Shown here one piece after another: positions 10,901 to 21,770 of a stretch of DNA of 64,000 nt. The notes under the pieces were generated by a model, which ran no database searches, was not told where the DNA came from, and worked only from the letters and a program-made list of their open reading frames with translations. The stretch lies in the NCBI GenBank assembly GCA_903772945.1, contig CAICTM010000036.1, forward strand, positions 62,001 to 126,000. Reading direction: 5' to 3'. The position numbers and the translations under genes were made by a program. The first letter of the stretch is position 1, and each line of letters opens with the position of its first letter. This stretch comes from Seminavis robusta (taxonomy: Eukaryota > Bacillariophyta > Bacillariophyceae > Naviculales > Naviculaceae).

Positions 10901-11539
10901 ATTGGGGCGATGACATCTTTGACAGCTCTGCGTCTTCACAACAACAGCCTGACAGGAACACTGCCCAGCGAACTGAATGCATCAATGGGATTGACGCTAT
11001 ATGGGAATCAGTTCTCAGGAACTGTCCCAGGGCATCTTTGTGCTTTGCTGCAGTGTGATTGTTCCCTAAATGAAACTCCTCCTGTTTCCACCTGCTCTGA
11101 CCTCATAGCAGCTCCGCCTGATTGGCCTGGTCGATTTCCAACCAGAGGTGGTGAGGTCATGCTGAACATCCACACAGAGGATTATCCAAATGAAACATCA
11201 TGGGTTTGGCAGCAGGAAACCAATATGATTGGTGTTTGGGACATTCTAGATGAATCCGATGGTCCCCTGACATTGCCTCGGTATCTCCACTCCTCTCTCT
11301 TCACAGTCCACCCCAAGAACAGGTACAGACTGGTTGTATCTGACAGTTATGGTGATGGCTTGTACGTCCCTGGATGGATAACTCTGACGGCAGAAAACAA
11401 AACGGTGTTGTATTCCTATGTCAGTAATACCAGTTCAGATGATTACATATATACGAGTGACAGTGACTTCTCTGAAATCTTCATTGACATCATGGGTAGA
11501 GCTGATGGTTCTTTAGGTGTCACCAATTCTACAGCATGA
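7940..11539 (+). CDS. Large LRR transmembrane protein with C-terminal YPxETSW/GDG domain
   Basis: Intronless, 1199 residues. Residues 1-480 are a disordered, charged, predicted cytosolic tail that holds a duplicated E-I-N-E-A-A-K-x-E-K-F motif (from residues 212 and 327). One transmembrane helix lies at about 483-507, followed by a short PT-rich stalk, then the same cap as the 5408 gene (A-W-Q-W-L-A, L-F-A-L-A-T-F-F-Y). About 15 LRRs of 24 residues (x-G-P-I-P-S-E-L-G-L-L-T-S-L) span about 670-1030 and close with a Cys-containing cap (L-Q-C-D-C-S). The C-terminal 140 residues carry Y-P-N-E-T-S-W and D-S-Y-G-D-G-L, motifs seen in secreted beta-rich domains of diatom proteins. The predicted topology puts the N-terminus inside and the LRRs outside. 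A receptor or adhesion role is inferred. An upstream in-frame ATG could be replaced by Met at 8114. Confidence 0.88.
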   Translation: MESNRIESNQTDHGKFKGPTRSCMRDSINTFRIHSTGQTITTPLASNRYHNIESIIISMKEGKNDGCNTDKEDGHSRDGNRSLGKDIPNGLSLDPVIRDTLMKRAEAEAAQWQMDEGTASARAYKDEETVHKIVAKKKPFPSSSAQPGHNNKLRDNPQLPKIGKLKQQHDDQDEIMKIVAGQASLAVAEQLNAKEDIRREKPNTAGTSDHLMQLAVEINEAAKMEKFAANNARGSSSKENTESNFRDGTTNHTTDSAMTTITTGNVARISNNPQSHQLSFFRKGQTCAAGMPAKGSATAQKMLKVDEDFKHEEHRDAASCNMDLLHMATEINEAAKLEKFEASVNSGNHPNLQSAQLSVQPENIPQRQKSSRPGAYMGVPGEALQRANTINFSLIGASATGQGEPLVQIGYPDDSSAQVEPHDVGQHSSTTNHNIPSTNDPHLAVANIVLEDTEEEQTRPAADPVDLQHVQQREQKRKKQRLMFILFFVLLFIVAAVVVGAVAGTQKTEPEVVVSLSTDTPTVFGSMTPSGVPSSAPTGVLDLLFDSLPDYTLASINNGSETPQWRAWQWLANHQNITFLSDWRKTQLFALATFFYAFEGESWNPLIRGHGWMDDTVEECDWFSNGFGHFFDGRYYPFFIQYLSCNSQGQLTSLDLQELQIPGLSPFIPPEIALLTSLSRANFGNNAIAGPLSSLLPTELYDMTGLTELSLNYNQVTGKIPSEFSTMTALTALHLSQNLLTGQIPSELGLMTSLEHLYLEGNQLAGPIPSEIGLMTSLELLYLSENQLSGPISSELGLLTSLTHLDLPANQLTGPLPSELGLLTSLAWLTLTDNRLSGPLPSELGLLASLLWLDVSVNQLAGPIPSELGFLASLFWLTISENQFTSTFPSELGLLTSLEDVSLYQNLFTGPVPSELEKLAALTSLLLNRNQLTGQVPFELGLLTNVTSLSLYENHLTGTISSELGLLTSLGDLHLYDNRFTGKIPTEIGAMTSLTALRLHNNSLTGTLPSELNASMGLTLYGNQFSGTVPGHLCALLQCDCSLNETPPVSTCSDLIAAPPDWPGRFPTRGGEVMLNIHTEDYPNETSWVWQQETNMIGVWDILDESDGPLTLPRYLHSSLFTVHPKNRYRLVVSDSYGDGLYVPGWITLTAENKTVLYSYVSNTSSDDYIYTSDSDFSEIFIDIMGRADGSLGVTNSTA
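7943..7967 (+). repeat. GAATC microsatellite, five copies, at the annotated start
   Basis: Five perfect GAATC units directly after the ATG at 7940. The N-terminal E-S-N-R-I sequence they encode is simple-repeat derived, so translation may really start downstream (next good Met at 8114). Confidence 0.85.
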
Positions 11540-12290
11540 CGATGGTTACACTTTATGAGTTTTCAATACATTTAAATATATAACTTTACAATACAAATTA
11601 CTTTATTTGTGCGTACTGGCTTGCTAGGTACCGCGAGCCAGCTCTGCATTCGTTCCCTTGTTACCTTCGAGTTCGTTCTCGAAGGTGATGAAGACAACAT
11701 CTACATCGATCACCTCTCTATGCCTATCCAGGCAACCTGAGCCAAACATCTCCTTACGACAATTTCTATGTCATCGTGGTTGGAAATGATCTCCGCAGTG
11801 CGATCACAGTGGTCCTCCCCATCACAGCCTTCGAACAATCTAATGATACTGCCTGCAGCAACATGACAATTGTTATTGGAGGAACCATGTTCGCGACTCC
11901 ACAATGGTCCCCATCACTACGGCGACCGTCGGATACGGAGGAGATCTTCGAGTCATCGCCAATACGAGAGAAGGCTGCACGGGGAGGAGGAGGATACATG
12001 ACAACTCGTACGAACAGAGGAGAGTGGATCCTCCTATTGGATTCATCCCTCCTTACTACACCCATTCATTAGCAGAGTGTAGCAAAGAAGATGACAATAA
12101 CAGCTGCGGCAACAGCGTCGGCAAATACCAGGTAGCCTCCATCCATCGATCGATCGATCGATCACCTTTTCGGCCCATGGATAATGCCGTTGTCATAGCA
12201 GATTGTAATTGTAGTATCAACTGTTGCTGTCGCCGTCGTTCGCCATTGTTCGCCGTCGTTCGTTCCTTCGTTTGTTCGGCTTTGTTTGAT
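11540..12290. other. Intergenic, no supported gene; ATCG microsatellite at 12145-12163
   Basis: The first 60 bases are AT-rich and probably 3' UTR of the LRR gene. A 19-bp ATCG microsatellite lies at 12145-12163. Short overlapping ORFs on both strands (11766-12343) lack any recognisable domain and I do not support them. Confidence 0.55.
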
Positions 12291-12296
12291 GGTGTG

Positions 12297-12378
12297 TTGA
12301 CAGAGTATGTTGATAGTGGTTGATGCTGTTTTGACTGACTCAACAGGCTATCAACAGTAATACTTCAACAACTGTCAA
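12297..12378. repeat. Nested inverted repeats in a TTGA(C/T)-rich stretch
   Basis: Three nested arms: TTGACAG 12297-12303 with CTGTCAA 12372-12378; GTTGATAG 12309-12316 with CTATCAAC 12348-12355; CTGTTTTGA 12326-12334 with TCAACAG 12340-12346 (partial pairing). The following sequence to about 12540 remains crowded with TTGAC/GTCAA words on both strands. It may be a small hairpin element or a MITE relic. Confidence 0.55.
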
Positions 12379-12540
12379 AATTGAGTTTTTGATGTTTTGA
12401 CTTGACTCAAATAAAATGTGTTGACAAAATGATTTGATCCTCTTATCAAATTGACATTTTGATGTTTATGGACTGACAAATTTGACTGATTGTGACAATA
12501 AATTCAAAAATGGTTATGATTGATTGCTTTTGACTCAAAG

Positions 12541-13095
12541 AAAAAGCTAATTTGGACAAGGAAATTGGCATTTTCCTGAATTCCCGATACTCCCTGGAAA
12601 ATGCAGGAAAAGAGATAAGTTAGTGGCATGCTGCCGGTAAGGAGCGAGGGGATGGAAGTGCAACACGTTCGCTTACCAGAAAGGCAATCGGCCAGCAAAC
12701 ACAGCTTCACCACAAGATAGCATCCAAGCCAACTGTTTCGCCATGGCTGTTCATTAATTGCTCATCCGAACAGGGTAGTAAATGACAACCGTTCTTTCGT
12801 GGCCCTCATGTCCTATCTTCTCAACCTGAACATCACCATTTGTGTAAGCATCATTATGTCTTGTCGATATACAAGTCTATGGGGCAATATCTAGACCGTG
12901 TGTCTTCTTGAAACCTGTTCCCATTATATATAAAATTACTAGTTTTAGGCGGACACCTATCTGGTCTGGAGACCTGCAACGCTGGTACGAACGAGCCCGA
13001 GGGCCCAAGCAACTGAGTCGTTATGTGAGTGGTTGCACGACACGAGGGAAAATTCAGTTATTGAAACAAGAGGAGTTCCTCATAGAAGCACGGTT
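12541..13095. other. Intergenic, left flank of the copia insertion
   Basis: A 63-codon ORF (12908-13099) ends at the insertion site with a plausible but unrecognised sequence (G-D-L-Q-R-W-Y-E-R-A-R). It could be the end of a small gene or a chance ORF. Nothing else is supported. Confidence 0.4.
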
Positions 13096-13100
13096 GTAAC

Positions 13101-13290
13101 TGTGGGTCTAATAACACTGCAGCTACTAGTAATCAAGGTTAATTTGTTGATTTGGGCGAGCTGTGAAGAAAAAGTGATCTTTCTGGCTGTTGCTTGAAAT
13201 CTGGATTCGAGAATGCCAGTTTCCTTAAATTCCTACGGTGGTGCGGTTTTTTTCTTATCCGGGTCCGCTAAATATCTAGACCGGCCAACA
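13101..13290 (-). repeat. 3' LTR of the copia element
   Basis: 190 bp, matches 19422-19616 along its whole length. It starts TGTGGG (one T lost against the other copy) and ends CCAACA. Differences include a missing AT in the AATATCAAGG region, two bases lost near 13184, and a C-to-T change in the poly-T run. Confidence 0.92.
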
Positions 13291-13307
13291 CACTCCTGCC
13301 GTGGTCC

Positions 13308-16300
13308 CTAATGGATCACGGAACGATTAAAACTAACTAAATGGGAGGATGCCCCTAATAAAAGCGCGATGCGATGGAATAGGGCACCTTGAGGGGCTTC
13401 GTGAGAAAGCCCCGTGCATGTCATGTGTGGGACAATACACCACTCGTACATTTCCTGCTTCACTTGGTCGTGAATAAAGAAGAAACGCACATTCAAGGCA
13501 CGAGTACGCTTACCGGCGCTGCTCTTACCATTCTCAGCGAGAATGATAGCACTCGTTGTCTTGGTAAAGATGTTCTCCTGGACATCGACACCTTGGGCTT
13601 CCAAAACAACTTGGTCCACAACAAAGGCTCATAACATCGTCGGCTCAATGAGTTCGGCGTCGGTACTGCTTCGGCGTTGAGTTTCTGTTTGCTAGACACA
13701 GCAATTGGGGCACCGCGGCCGAATGAGCACTCCTCCGGTATGGAACGGTAGTCTGGGTGCAGCAAAACTGGCATCCACCCACCAGCGATAATGCGAACGT
13801 GTCAGCATGGAGGATGAGCTTGTCGTTCAAAGTCTGTTGAATAAACTTGAGGCCTTGGAGAAGTTTTCCCCAATCGTTCTGGTTCGGCTGTTTCACTCGA
13901 GTACAAAGGACGGTAGTCAATGTCTGCATATCTGGACGTGCACGCTTACAGGCAAAGAGTAGCTTGGCTGTGTTCGGTGGAAGGTATCCTTCGTACAGGG
14001 TCCAGATTGTCACGTCACCCACAGAAAACAAATCAGCTGGGCTGCACTCGGAACAGTACGAACATGATCAAAGTTTAAGGGAACTCTTCGAGCACCTGGT
14101 CAAATAGTCAATCATATCGATCTTGACTTTGCCAGCTCGAAAAATCAATCGTCATCCCTAGATAGTCGTGCTGGGGTCCTCTGGTTGCTTTACAGCACCG
14201 TAGGTACCATACTTCTCGTTGCACCAGGCCAGGAAATCTCATTCACCTTGGCATCATATGACTTGACATGAGGTCGTCGACATGGAAACAGATAGTCTGT
14301 TGCTTGCCATTGACCATCCTGTTGGCAACACAAGGATCATAGGGTTTGAATACAAAACCAATAGACTCCAAATCCTTGGGGAATGCCTTGTACCAAAGTA
14401 GACTCGAAATGAGCATTCCATAAAGTGCTTTCAGTACCACAACGTAGAGATAGTCTCCCTTCTCATAGACAAGGAATGCTTGTAAGTGTCTGGGTCATTT
14501 CCACAAGCAATTCTGCAAGAATGCCTTCAATTTTCATGATCACCCTTCACACCATCCTTGGGTTCGCAATGCTGTCTGAATAAAAGCATTGGGTACATCC
14601 AAAGTCATCACGTCGCGGCCTTCACTGGCATCGACGCACTCGCAACATTAGACCTTCAAGCGAACATGTCGGACTTCGTGTTTCATCTTTGTCCTGGTAT
14701 ACTCTCGTGGCTTTCCATTGAAAACGATCTGGCCTTGATGGTTCCGTCTGCTTTTCCGTACAGAACATGAGTGTCACTTGAGACTTCTTGAGCTCCGATT
14801 CTTTACAGTCCTCTGGCCTAACTGGAGCGAATGCCACACGGCTGTGCAGCTGATCCATCTCTTTTCGTGCTGCGGCTTGGCCCTGTCCCCCAGTCTTCAA
14901 TCCCTTGGCACAAGTGCTGCTGCGCATGATTTGCTCCTTCCACGGAGTCATTTTGATCCTACCGTGGTTGATCTCATGGATGAACTGTGCCTCGTCTTTG
15001 CCGCCGTCGCTCATACAGAAGCGGCTTTTCTTCGTTCCTGATCTTCAGTCTTGGTACACTCTGTGCGAAAGTGACTCCCTTGCGGTTCCTTGCTTGGTGC
15101 GATCCTGGCAGACCTGCGGATCCAACTCTTGTCACTTGCTTGCTTTGGCTGGGCCTTCAAACGGTCCATCCATGGGTCCACAATGCTTGGTCGATTTCTT
15201 GCTTGCTCTGTCGGATTGCCGGGACTTCTCTTGTTAACCTTCGATCACAATGTCACCTCCGTCTTCTTCGTCGTCACTGTCCTCTTCATCGCTGCTATCA
15301 TTTGTGGTCTCGGCACCAAACTGGGACCGATCCATCATCTCATCGTCGCTATCGCGTGTTGTCAAACCAATCGGAACTGGCGCGATTGGTTCCATCGTCC
15401 TCTTCTTCATCAATGGAAAAATGTTGCATGTAACTTTCGCTTCCTTGATTTCCCGCCACTCCTGCCGGCAAACCGACAGGCAAAAACTCACTTGCTTTCG
15501 GTTGTGGTCTGTAGCGGCTTCATGCCCTCACTGTAGGCCTTCTTTTCCACACGCTCAATCACAATTTGGGCATCGGGAGAATGCAACATACTGGCGTGTC
15601 TCACCTTCCAGGTGTGCAAGTCCAACAAATAATGGCACCCTTGCTTTTGTCCAGGATTGGACGCAGATAGATGCATTCCAACCACGGGGCTCGGCACTGT
15701 TTTGCGGGCTGCGGGGATTCGTGATGACCCATGCAGAAATGCCAAAGTATACTTGACATCATTGTAGCCTGTGTGTCTTACCAGTCAAAATCTCCTTGGA
15801 GGGTAAACACGGAGATTCCCTCGGCTGCTGGGAAGAGATTCAATTTTTCATTGCAATCGTAGACCAGATGCTCCACCATAATTTTCGGCATCACTTGAAA
15901 GGGACTGCGTGGAAACCTGCTCGGAAACGGTCTTCGTTGTCCTGTTGTTTCGCTCGGCGACGGGAGCGTGCACTGTGCTGCCGGATGGTCGAGTTCCACA
16001 CCCATATCGTTCTTGATCGGGTCCATCAACGGTTTGAACGCATTGTCACACTGGATGGTTCCGATGTAGAATTTTTCCCGTTTACGTGTCCATATCTGAT
16101 CCAGGGCTGATAATAGGAGTCCGTGCAAATCTTTCAAATGGACGATCTGCCTGTATGAACTTTCAAATCGATAAAGGAGAGAAAGTTGAGACCACAAAAT
16201 ATTGACGACATCCATGGCACCTGGTAGCCATTTCGGTGATGGGACACCAAACTCTTCAGGGACTGCATGTCACTCTCGGTAGCTGGTGGTGGACGCTTCG

Positions 16301-16926
16301 GGGTAGTGGAACCTTTGATCTGGGCCATGTCCTTGCAAAGATCAGCTCGGCATTATTGATATCCTCCAACATCACGGGCAATCGCGGATCTGCCCGGCTC
16401 GGATCATATTCTTAAAGTCTTCAAAGGCGGACGTTGGAGATTCGCATAGAGCTCTCTTGCTTGAAAGCTCCCTTCACTTTTTCTTGGTGAAGCCTTCTAT
16501 TTTCCTTCGACGGTCTGGACATCTGATTAAGAACGGCTGTGAGTTCTGCTTCTCGTAGGAGTTCTTGATTTGCTTCTCGATGTCATCGATTCGGTACCAT
16601 ACAGACCGATTTGGTCCTACCAAATCGACAAAGGAACCGTCTCCACGGAGGTGGTAAATGGCATCATCTATGCGGTGCCATCCAAACTCTCGAGCCATCT
16701 TGTTTTGCTCTGCACTCATCCGAAAGAATACCAAGGGAATTAATATTAGCCACGCCTCCTGGGTTCTTTTATGATACACTCCCCAGGGTGCATCCACTCT
16801 CGGTCCATTCGGCCTTGCCACATTTGTCTGCATTCGATCGGCTGTCTGGCTGCCCGTTATTCTTACCGACGGCCATATGGCCACTGAATTGATCGAGCTG
16901 CAACTGTCCAGGTAACACTTGTTCAA
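13308..16926 (-). pseudogene. copia pol remnant (protease, integrase, RT, RNase H)
   Basis: Order on -: protease-like L-D-S-C-S-S near 16890; integrase core piece with T-I-Q-C-D-N-A-F and G-V-E-L-D-H-P-A-A-Q at about 16000-16050; RT pieces R-S-P-T-C-S-L-E-G-L-M-L at about 14650 and the catalytic H-V-D-D block (I-C-F-H-V-D-D-L-M) at about 14259-14290; connection/RNase H with S-S-K-Q-K-L-N-A-E at about 13690 and the C-terminal segment to 13308. Successive pieces sit in different frames (fragments ending at 16926, 16328, 16215, 15745, 15491, 15014, 14440, 14031, 13774 and 13619), which shows at least eight frameshifts. Inactive unless these are sequence errors. Confidence 0.85.
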
Positions 16927-17299
16927 CCGTCATCTAACCTGCAGTCCACTCCTGTGCAAACGACTCTTCTGCGCCTGGGCCTGGAACTTGGGCTAAGGCT
17001 GGAGCTTGGTTCGGAACGGGAACTGGGATCCCTACTTGTTGGTACTGCGGACGGACTGGAACTCGTTGTTGATGGGGATGGAACGCTGGAATTGTCGAGC
17101 CAGCGCGGAAGCGACGATGGGAACTGCTGGCTGGTTGCGCTTGGTGTGCTTGGAGTTGTGGAGGAATCGATCCTGGTGAAATTGGACTGAAACTTGGTCG
17201 GAACTCACTCCTGTGCGACTGAGCATCGGGCTCATCGCAGACTGTTGCTGGGGAAGCTGGGCTGGGGTACGTCTGGGAGACCGAGCGTGAAGCTTCGAA

Positions 17300-19200
17300 A
17301 ACTGATGGTACTGTTGGAAGAATGCTTCTTCAGACCTTGGAATTGTTAATGCCCACTCGGGCTTGGGGATCTTGTCTCGGACTTTGCAATCCGGCAACTT
17401 GTGGTTGGGATTGCCACAGCAGTAGCAGGACTCCCTCGCTTATTCTGCTGATAAAGGACAACGGCATTGACACCAAACTCCTTCTTGGTTGGTCAATCGT
17501 CTTGGGCTGGCCAGAGCCCTTGGCACGGGCACGTCTGGCCCTCATCCCACTCCTTGCTGGGCTTGATCGATCAGAGTTGAGGGTCTCACGGAGAGCTCAA
17601 GGCTCGTGGGATAATTACTCGTGCCATCCATGGCATAGGAGCCTCCACGGTAGCCTGATAGTCGCCATACCGTCCTGGGAATACCCTCTGTAGCCAATGA
17701 GAGCGATGATCTCGTTGCGTCCGTCATTCAGGTATTCTTTCACCTTGTCTTGGTCATCCTTGATCTTCTCGTACTCGGGCTGCTTCAGGAGAAACAATCC
17801 ATGTATCCTGTGCCAACGATGTCAGTAATCTGAACCGAGTCGGCAGCCATCTACGGAGAAAGACATCAGTCGGTTCTCCTTCCTCTTGCTTGGGGAAAGG
17901 CACGCTGTAACTGGCTGACGAACTGGACAACGGATGCTCTCTGGTGGTGCCGCGGCAGTCAGTCCTCGGACTTGCCTAGGACTTTAATGGGATCTAGTTT
18001 GATCTGCTCCCAGTCTGGAGATTTCGTAGTTGCTCTTCATCTGTTCGGTACAATAAAACTGGTAGATGCTGGCTGCCCCATTCTGCAGGGCATTCTGTAC
18101 TCAGTTTCCTGCTTCTCCAAGTAGAAACTTATTCTTGTAGAGAGTTACTTGAGCTCGTCATATATCTTCTTGCCTCAGCATCCGTATTATAGGATGGTTC
18201 CGTTGGCTCTGTCGGCGTCTGGTCTTGCATAGTCTCAATGGCCAGTGACGCTTTGGGAACGTCTATCCACTCTGACCTGGTTCTGAAAGTAGCCACAATG
18301 TGGTTCAATGTCTCTGAAAACGGATAAAATCTGGAGTCAGCCTGTCCATTGGGATGGAACAGGTACTTGCGGCGGTTGCTTTGTCCTCTGCCTCTACCGC
18401 CACCACTGGCACCGCCTCTACCGCGCCTTGGCCTCTGCCGGAGGAGCCTCTGCCTCCTCCTCTGTTGCACGGCCTCCTCTGTTGTTGAATCGTGTCATCT
18501 TGCTCTTGATATGGTCTATTTCCTTGAGGAATTACTGGCTGCGTGACTTGTACTGGAAAGGTGTACTTGGATTTGTGGGGACGCTTGTGGGGCTTGAGGG
18601 GGTTCCTCTTCTTTCCTATTGATCAGGTTGCCTCTGTGGGTCTATATGTCATCCTTGTGACTGCTCCTGCTTTAAACTTGGCTTGTTGCTATCTGCGCGT
18701 CGAAATCGTGTGGCTCTTGTCACACGAAAATTCCACCGTTTGGCTTTGAGTGTACTACCGATTGATCTATCGGTCGACTCGAAGCCTTCTTCTTTGTTGT
18801 AGATACTTGTTTGTTGTTAGATAGACCTACTGGAGAGTTTCATAGGCTCGAGAGTCTTCTTCCTTGAGTTTCAGCTGTCGGCGCTTGGCTGGGCTTGTTC
18901 TTCCCGTCGCTTCAGCACGTTGTACTCGATTCGTATCTGCTCAATTTCGGAGTTGAGAGCTTGCACTTGCGTGGCATAGGCGGCAATAGGTCCTCTTTCG
19001 ATCCTTGTATGCGGCCGTAGCTGTATCTCTCTTGGTTCGGTCGTCGTGTTCGTTCGCGTCGATCGGCTTTTGCTCGTAGAGTGGGTACCCAAAACACGCG
19101 ATCGGCGATTACTCCTTCAATTCTTGTCGGATGACCTTGGTTCAAGCATCAATATGGACCGGCTAGCTGTGCTCTCGACGCTGATGTGCTGGTTTGCTCT
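17300..19200 (-). pseudogene. copia gag remnant with CCHC zinc knuckle
   Basis: At about 17390-17436 the - strand encodes C-Y-C-C-G-N-P-N-H-K-L-P-D-C, an exact C-x2-C-x4-H-x4-C nucleic-acid-binding knuckle. Upstream, an Arg/Gly-rich tract (R-G-G-A-S-G-G-G-R-G-R-G, about 18400) and charged helical stretches are typical of diatom gag. Pieces lie in all three - frames, so gag is not translatable as one protein. Confidence 0.75.
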
Positions 19201-19421
19201 GAATCGGTCGACAAGTCGATCGGCGATGCTCCGAGATGCTTGGAATGAGGGAAAATGTGAGCGCGAAAAAAGCTTGACTGTTAGCTCTGTTGCTTTGCCT
19301 TTATAGTGAGGCTGCAGCGCACCTCTGGTCAATACCTGACCAATTCCTCTCAGTTCTCTCTCGCTATTACAATACCTATTTCCATGGACAAACTCAATAC
19401 AAACGCCCTTTTTCTTCACAG

Positions 19422-19616
19422 TGTTGGGTCTAATAACACTGCAGCTACTAGTAATATCAAGGTTAATTTGTTGATTTGGGCGAGCTGTGAAGAAAAAGTG
19501 ATCTTTCTGGCTGGTCGCTTTGAAGTCTGGATCTGAGAATGCCAGTTTCCTTAAATTCCTACGGTGGTGCGGTCTTTTTCTTATCCGGGTCCGCTAAATA
19601 TCTAGACCGGCCAACA
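19422..19616 (-). repeat. 5' LTR of the copia element
   Basis: 195 bp, TGTTGG...CCAACA, the better preserved of the two LTRs. Since gag-pol is on -, this right-hand copy is the promoter-bearing 5' LTR. Confidence 0.92.
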
Positions 19617-19989
19617 GTAACTAGCTAACTAGTCTACGCGCGTCTTTCACCTCTGCCCCCAACGAGAGGGGATAGGTCCTTGTTTCTCCACTATTACAGT
19701 GAATGCCTCCTCGTGGAGTGACCGGGGGCGCAGTGGCCTAATCCGGGTTAAGACTAAAATGTGTGATCATCAGTTGCTGTTGCCTTTGGAGCTGTCGATT
19801 CGCTGGAGCAAGTTGCTTCTGGAACTCAGTTCGGGCCAGGGTGGTAGATTCAAGCCATCGTTTTGTCTTTTCGATAGTGAATGTAAGGGTGTGGGTTTTG
19901 GTTTCCGGGTGGACTCTCCAGTGGTCGGCGGGGAGTAGGCCTATTGTGCCTTGGGTGTACTGTTGTCGAACCCGTTCGCGTAGAGTATC

Positions 19990-21770
19990 CAGTTGGGATA
20001 GTTGGGTGGGAGTGAGGATGGTGCCATGGACGGATTCATTTCGGTTGGTCCAAAGGTTGAAGAGTAGTAGGCTCCAGATCTGTTTGATGAAGGCACTGGT
20101 CCAAGCCAGGCCATCTCCATTCTTCTTGAGTCATTGCATGTGGTGTGTTTGGAGGTGTTGGAAGGATTGGGCTACTCTGCCAAGTAACAAGTTCCACCAG
20201 CCTAGATTGGTTTGGTCGGCGATAGCTTGGCGGATGGATGTCGGCAATCGGGCAGTGTGTGGGGCAGTGGTGTCTCCTTGGTGCCACCGGTTGAGGTGGA
20301 GGAGAATCTGGGTTCAGAGTCGGGGGTGGGTGTGACGTTTCTTCATCCACTTGTTCAGCTCTATCATTTGCTTTTTCCATTCCGCTGTAGTGGTGATGGA
20401 GTCACAAAGGAGGACGTGGAGGGTGTCTTCATCTGCAAGTCCACAGCGTGGGCAGTTGCTATGGTCTTGCCACTTCCTTCTGAGTTGCATACGGCCGCAG
20501 TTTCCTGAGGCGTGTTTGGTGATCCACCGTTGGGTCCCAAGGGGGCTGCTTCGAAAGGCCCGGTCATGCGCAGTCCAGTTGGTTCGTTGCCACTTGTCAT
20601 TCCATTCTTCGGTGGAGTAGTGGACATCTCGAACCCGTTCTTCGCATTGCTTCCAATGGGCTTTGATGGAAGCTTCTCCCAGGAGTGTATGAACTTCTCT
20701 GAGGTGGAATCGCGTGAGTTTCGCACCCTTGAACTTTATCGTCACGCGTTCGTGGGTGAACGGTATGTTGGGGCAGGGAGTGAACTGGTGGAGATCCCAA
20801 TGTGCTTTTGCCCTGGTGTCCATCTCGATGTTCAGAATAGCCCATCGGTCCAGACAGCCATGGTGAAGATCATTGCCACGCAGCAGCTCCGGTGGGAGTC
20901 ACCGATTGGGTCTCTTGTCGTCATCCTGGTGCCCTTTCACCCAACGGTGCATAACTTGCACTTTTCTCTTCCGTAGTTGCTTCAGAACTGCTCTGCCTTC
21001 CACGCGCAGGTCATAGTCCCTTTTGTTGCTGGTTGGCTTGATCAATGGTCGACCTTCGAAACCGCTTCAATCGGGTGCCGGTTCCAATGCCGGTGTACTC
21101 CTGCCACAGCAACCCTTCCTGGTGGTACAAGGTGTGGGACACGGGGTTGTACATCCAGGGCCAGGTGGTATGGGGGTCTTGTATCCAGTGTCCCAGATGG
21201 AGGTGTGGTTTCAATTTCCTGTTGGGGTTTGTCCCACTGTCACCTTCTAGGAAGCAAGTTTCCACAGCTATTTTCCAGTTGGTCTCAACTGCTGAAGGCA
21301 AAGATGGAGGCTGGCGCGGCCATTCCAAGCTGTGCAAGTGTGGTTCAATTCTCACCGTTTGGAAGCTCTCCAGTCGTAGGCGTTATCCACCTGCGTCTGC
21401 AATGTCACTGAGAGTGATGACATTGAGGTACATTCTGGCCACATTGAGCTGCCTTAGCATGTCACCTTTGTATCCTGCTTCTGCAAAGGCATCCATAATA
21501 AATCTGTCGTTCTGCCTTGACAGTTTGGGCTTGGCAGTTGCATCTTCGATCGAGAGGCCAAGTTTGTCACAGGATTCCCACATTGTTTTTATCCAATATG
21601 AGGTCGTGCATGCCCCCCACTGCTTGTAAGGGAGCGCAGTGATGGGTTTGTCACTGCCCAGTTCAAGTCGGAATTGCTCCATGGCTATCTCCATTATCTG
21701 ACCTGGGGTGTCCAATCGCGTGAGTTTGTCCCAGTAAGTGCCGATGTGTTCCAGCTGAAACCTGTTTCCC
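19990..21770 (-). pseudogene. Remnant of a diatom reverse-transcriptase-type element (zinc-finger / RNase-H-like C-terminal part)
   Basis: Three - strand pieces are collinear. 21383-21770 includes P-Y-K-Q-W-G-A-C-T-T-S-Y-W-I-K and L-N-V-A-R-M-Y-L-N-V-I-T-L-S-D-I. 21011-21355 includes W-P-W-M-Y-N-P-V-S-H-T-L-Y. Near 20945 there is H-R-W-V-K-G-H-Q-D-D, a typical end of an RNase-H-like fold, continuing in 20314-20823 with W-I-T-K-H-A-S-G-N-C-G and a C-x2-C-x8-H-x3-C zinc finger (C-P-R-C-G...D-T-L-H-V-L-L-C) as in zf-RVT domains. Frames change between pieces and the RT core itself is absent, so this is a 5'-truncated, decayed copy. Assignment to a LINE-like class is inference. Confidence 0.6.

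Larger units (their letters stand above)
13096..19621 (-). mobile_element. Ty1/copia LTR retrotransposon (diatom CoDi type), full length but decayed
   Basis: Element proper is 13101-19616 (6516 bp), coding on the - strand. It is flanked by the 5-bp direct repeat GTAAC (13096-13100 and 19617-19621), a perfect target-site duplication. Both ends carry a 190-195 bp LTR that starts TGT(T)GG and ends CCAACA. Going along the - strand, the inside reads gag with a CCHC knuckle, protease, integrase, reverse transcriptase and RNase H, which is the copia order. The frame changes at least eight times, so no polyprotein can be made. The two LTRs differ by several indels and substitutions, so the insertion is not recent. 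Confidence 0.93.

Noticed and set aside
11766-12343. Four overlapping ORFs of 95-139 codons on both strands
   Set aside because: They overlap each other, include the ATCG microsatellite and contain no domain.
14905-15756. Overlapping + strand ORFs within the copia element
   Set aside because: They lie opposite pol fragments that carry clear RT and integrase motifs on -.
19763-20335. 190-codon + ORF
   Set aside because: Antisense to the RT-element remnant, whose zinc finger and RNase-H-like motif are on -.
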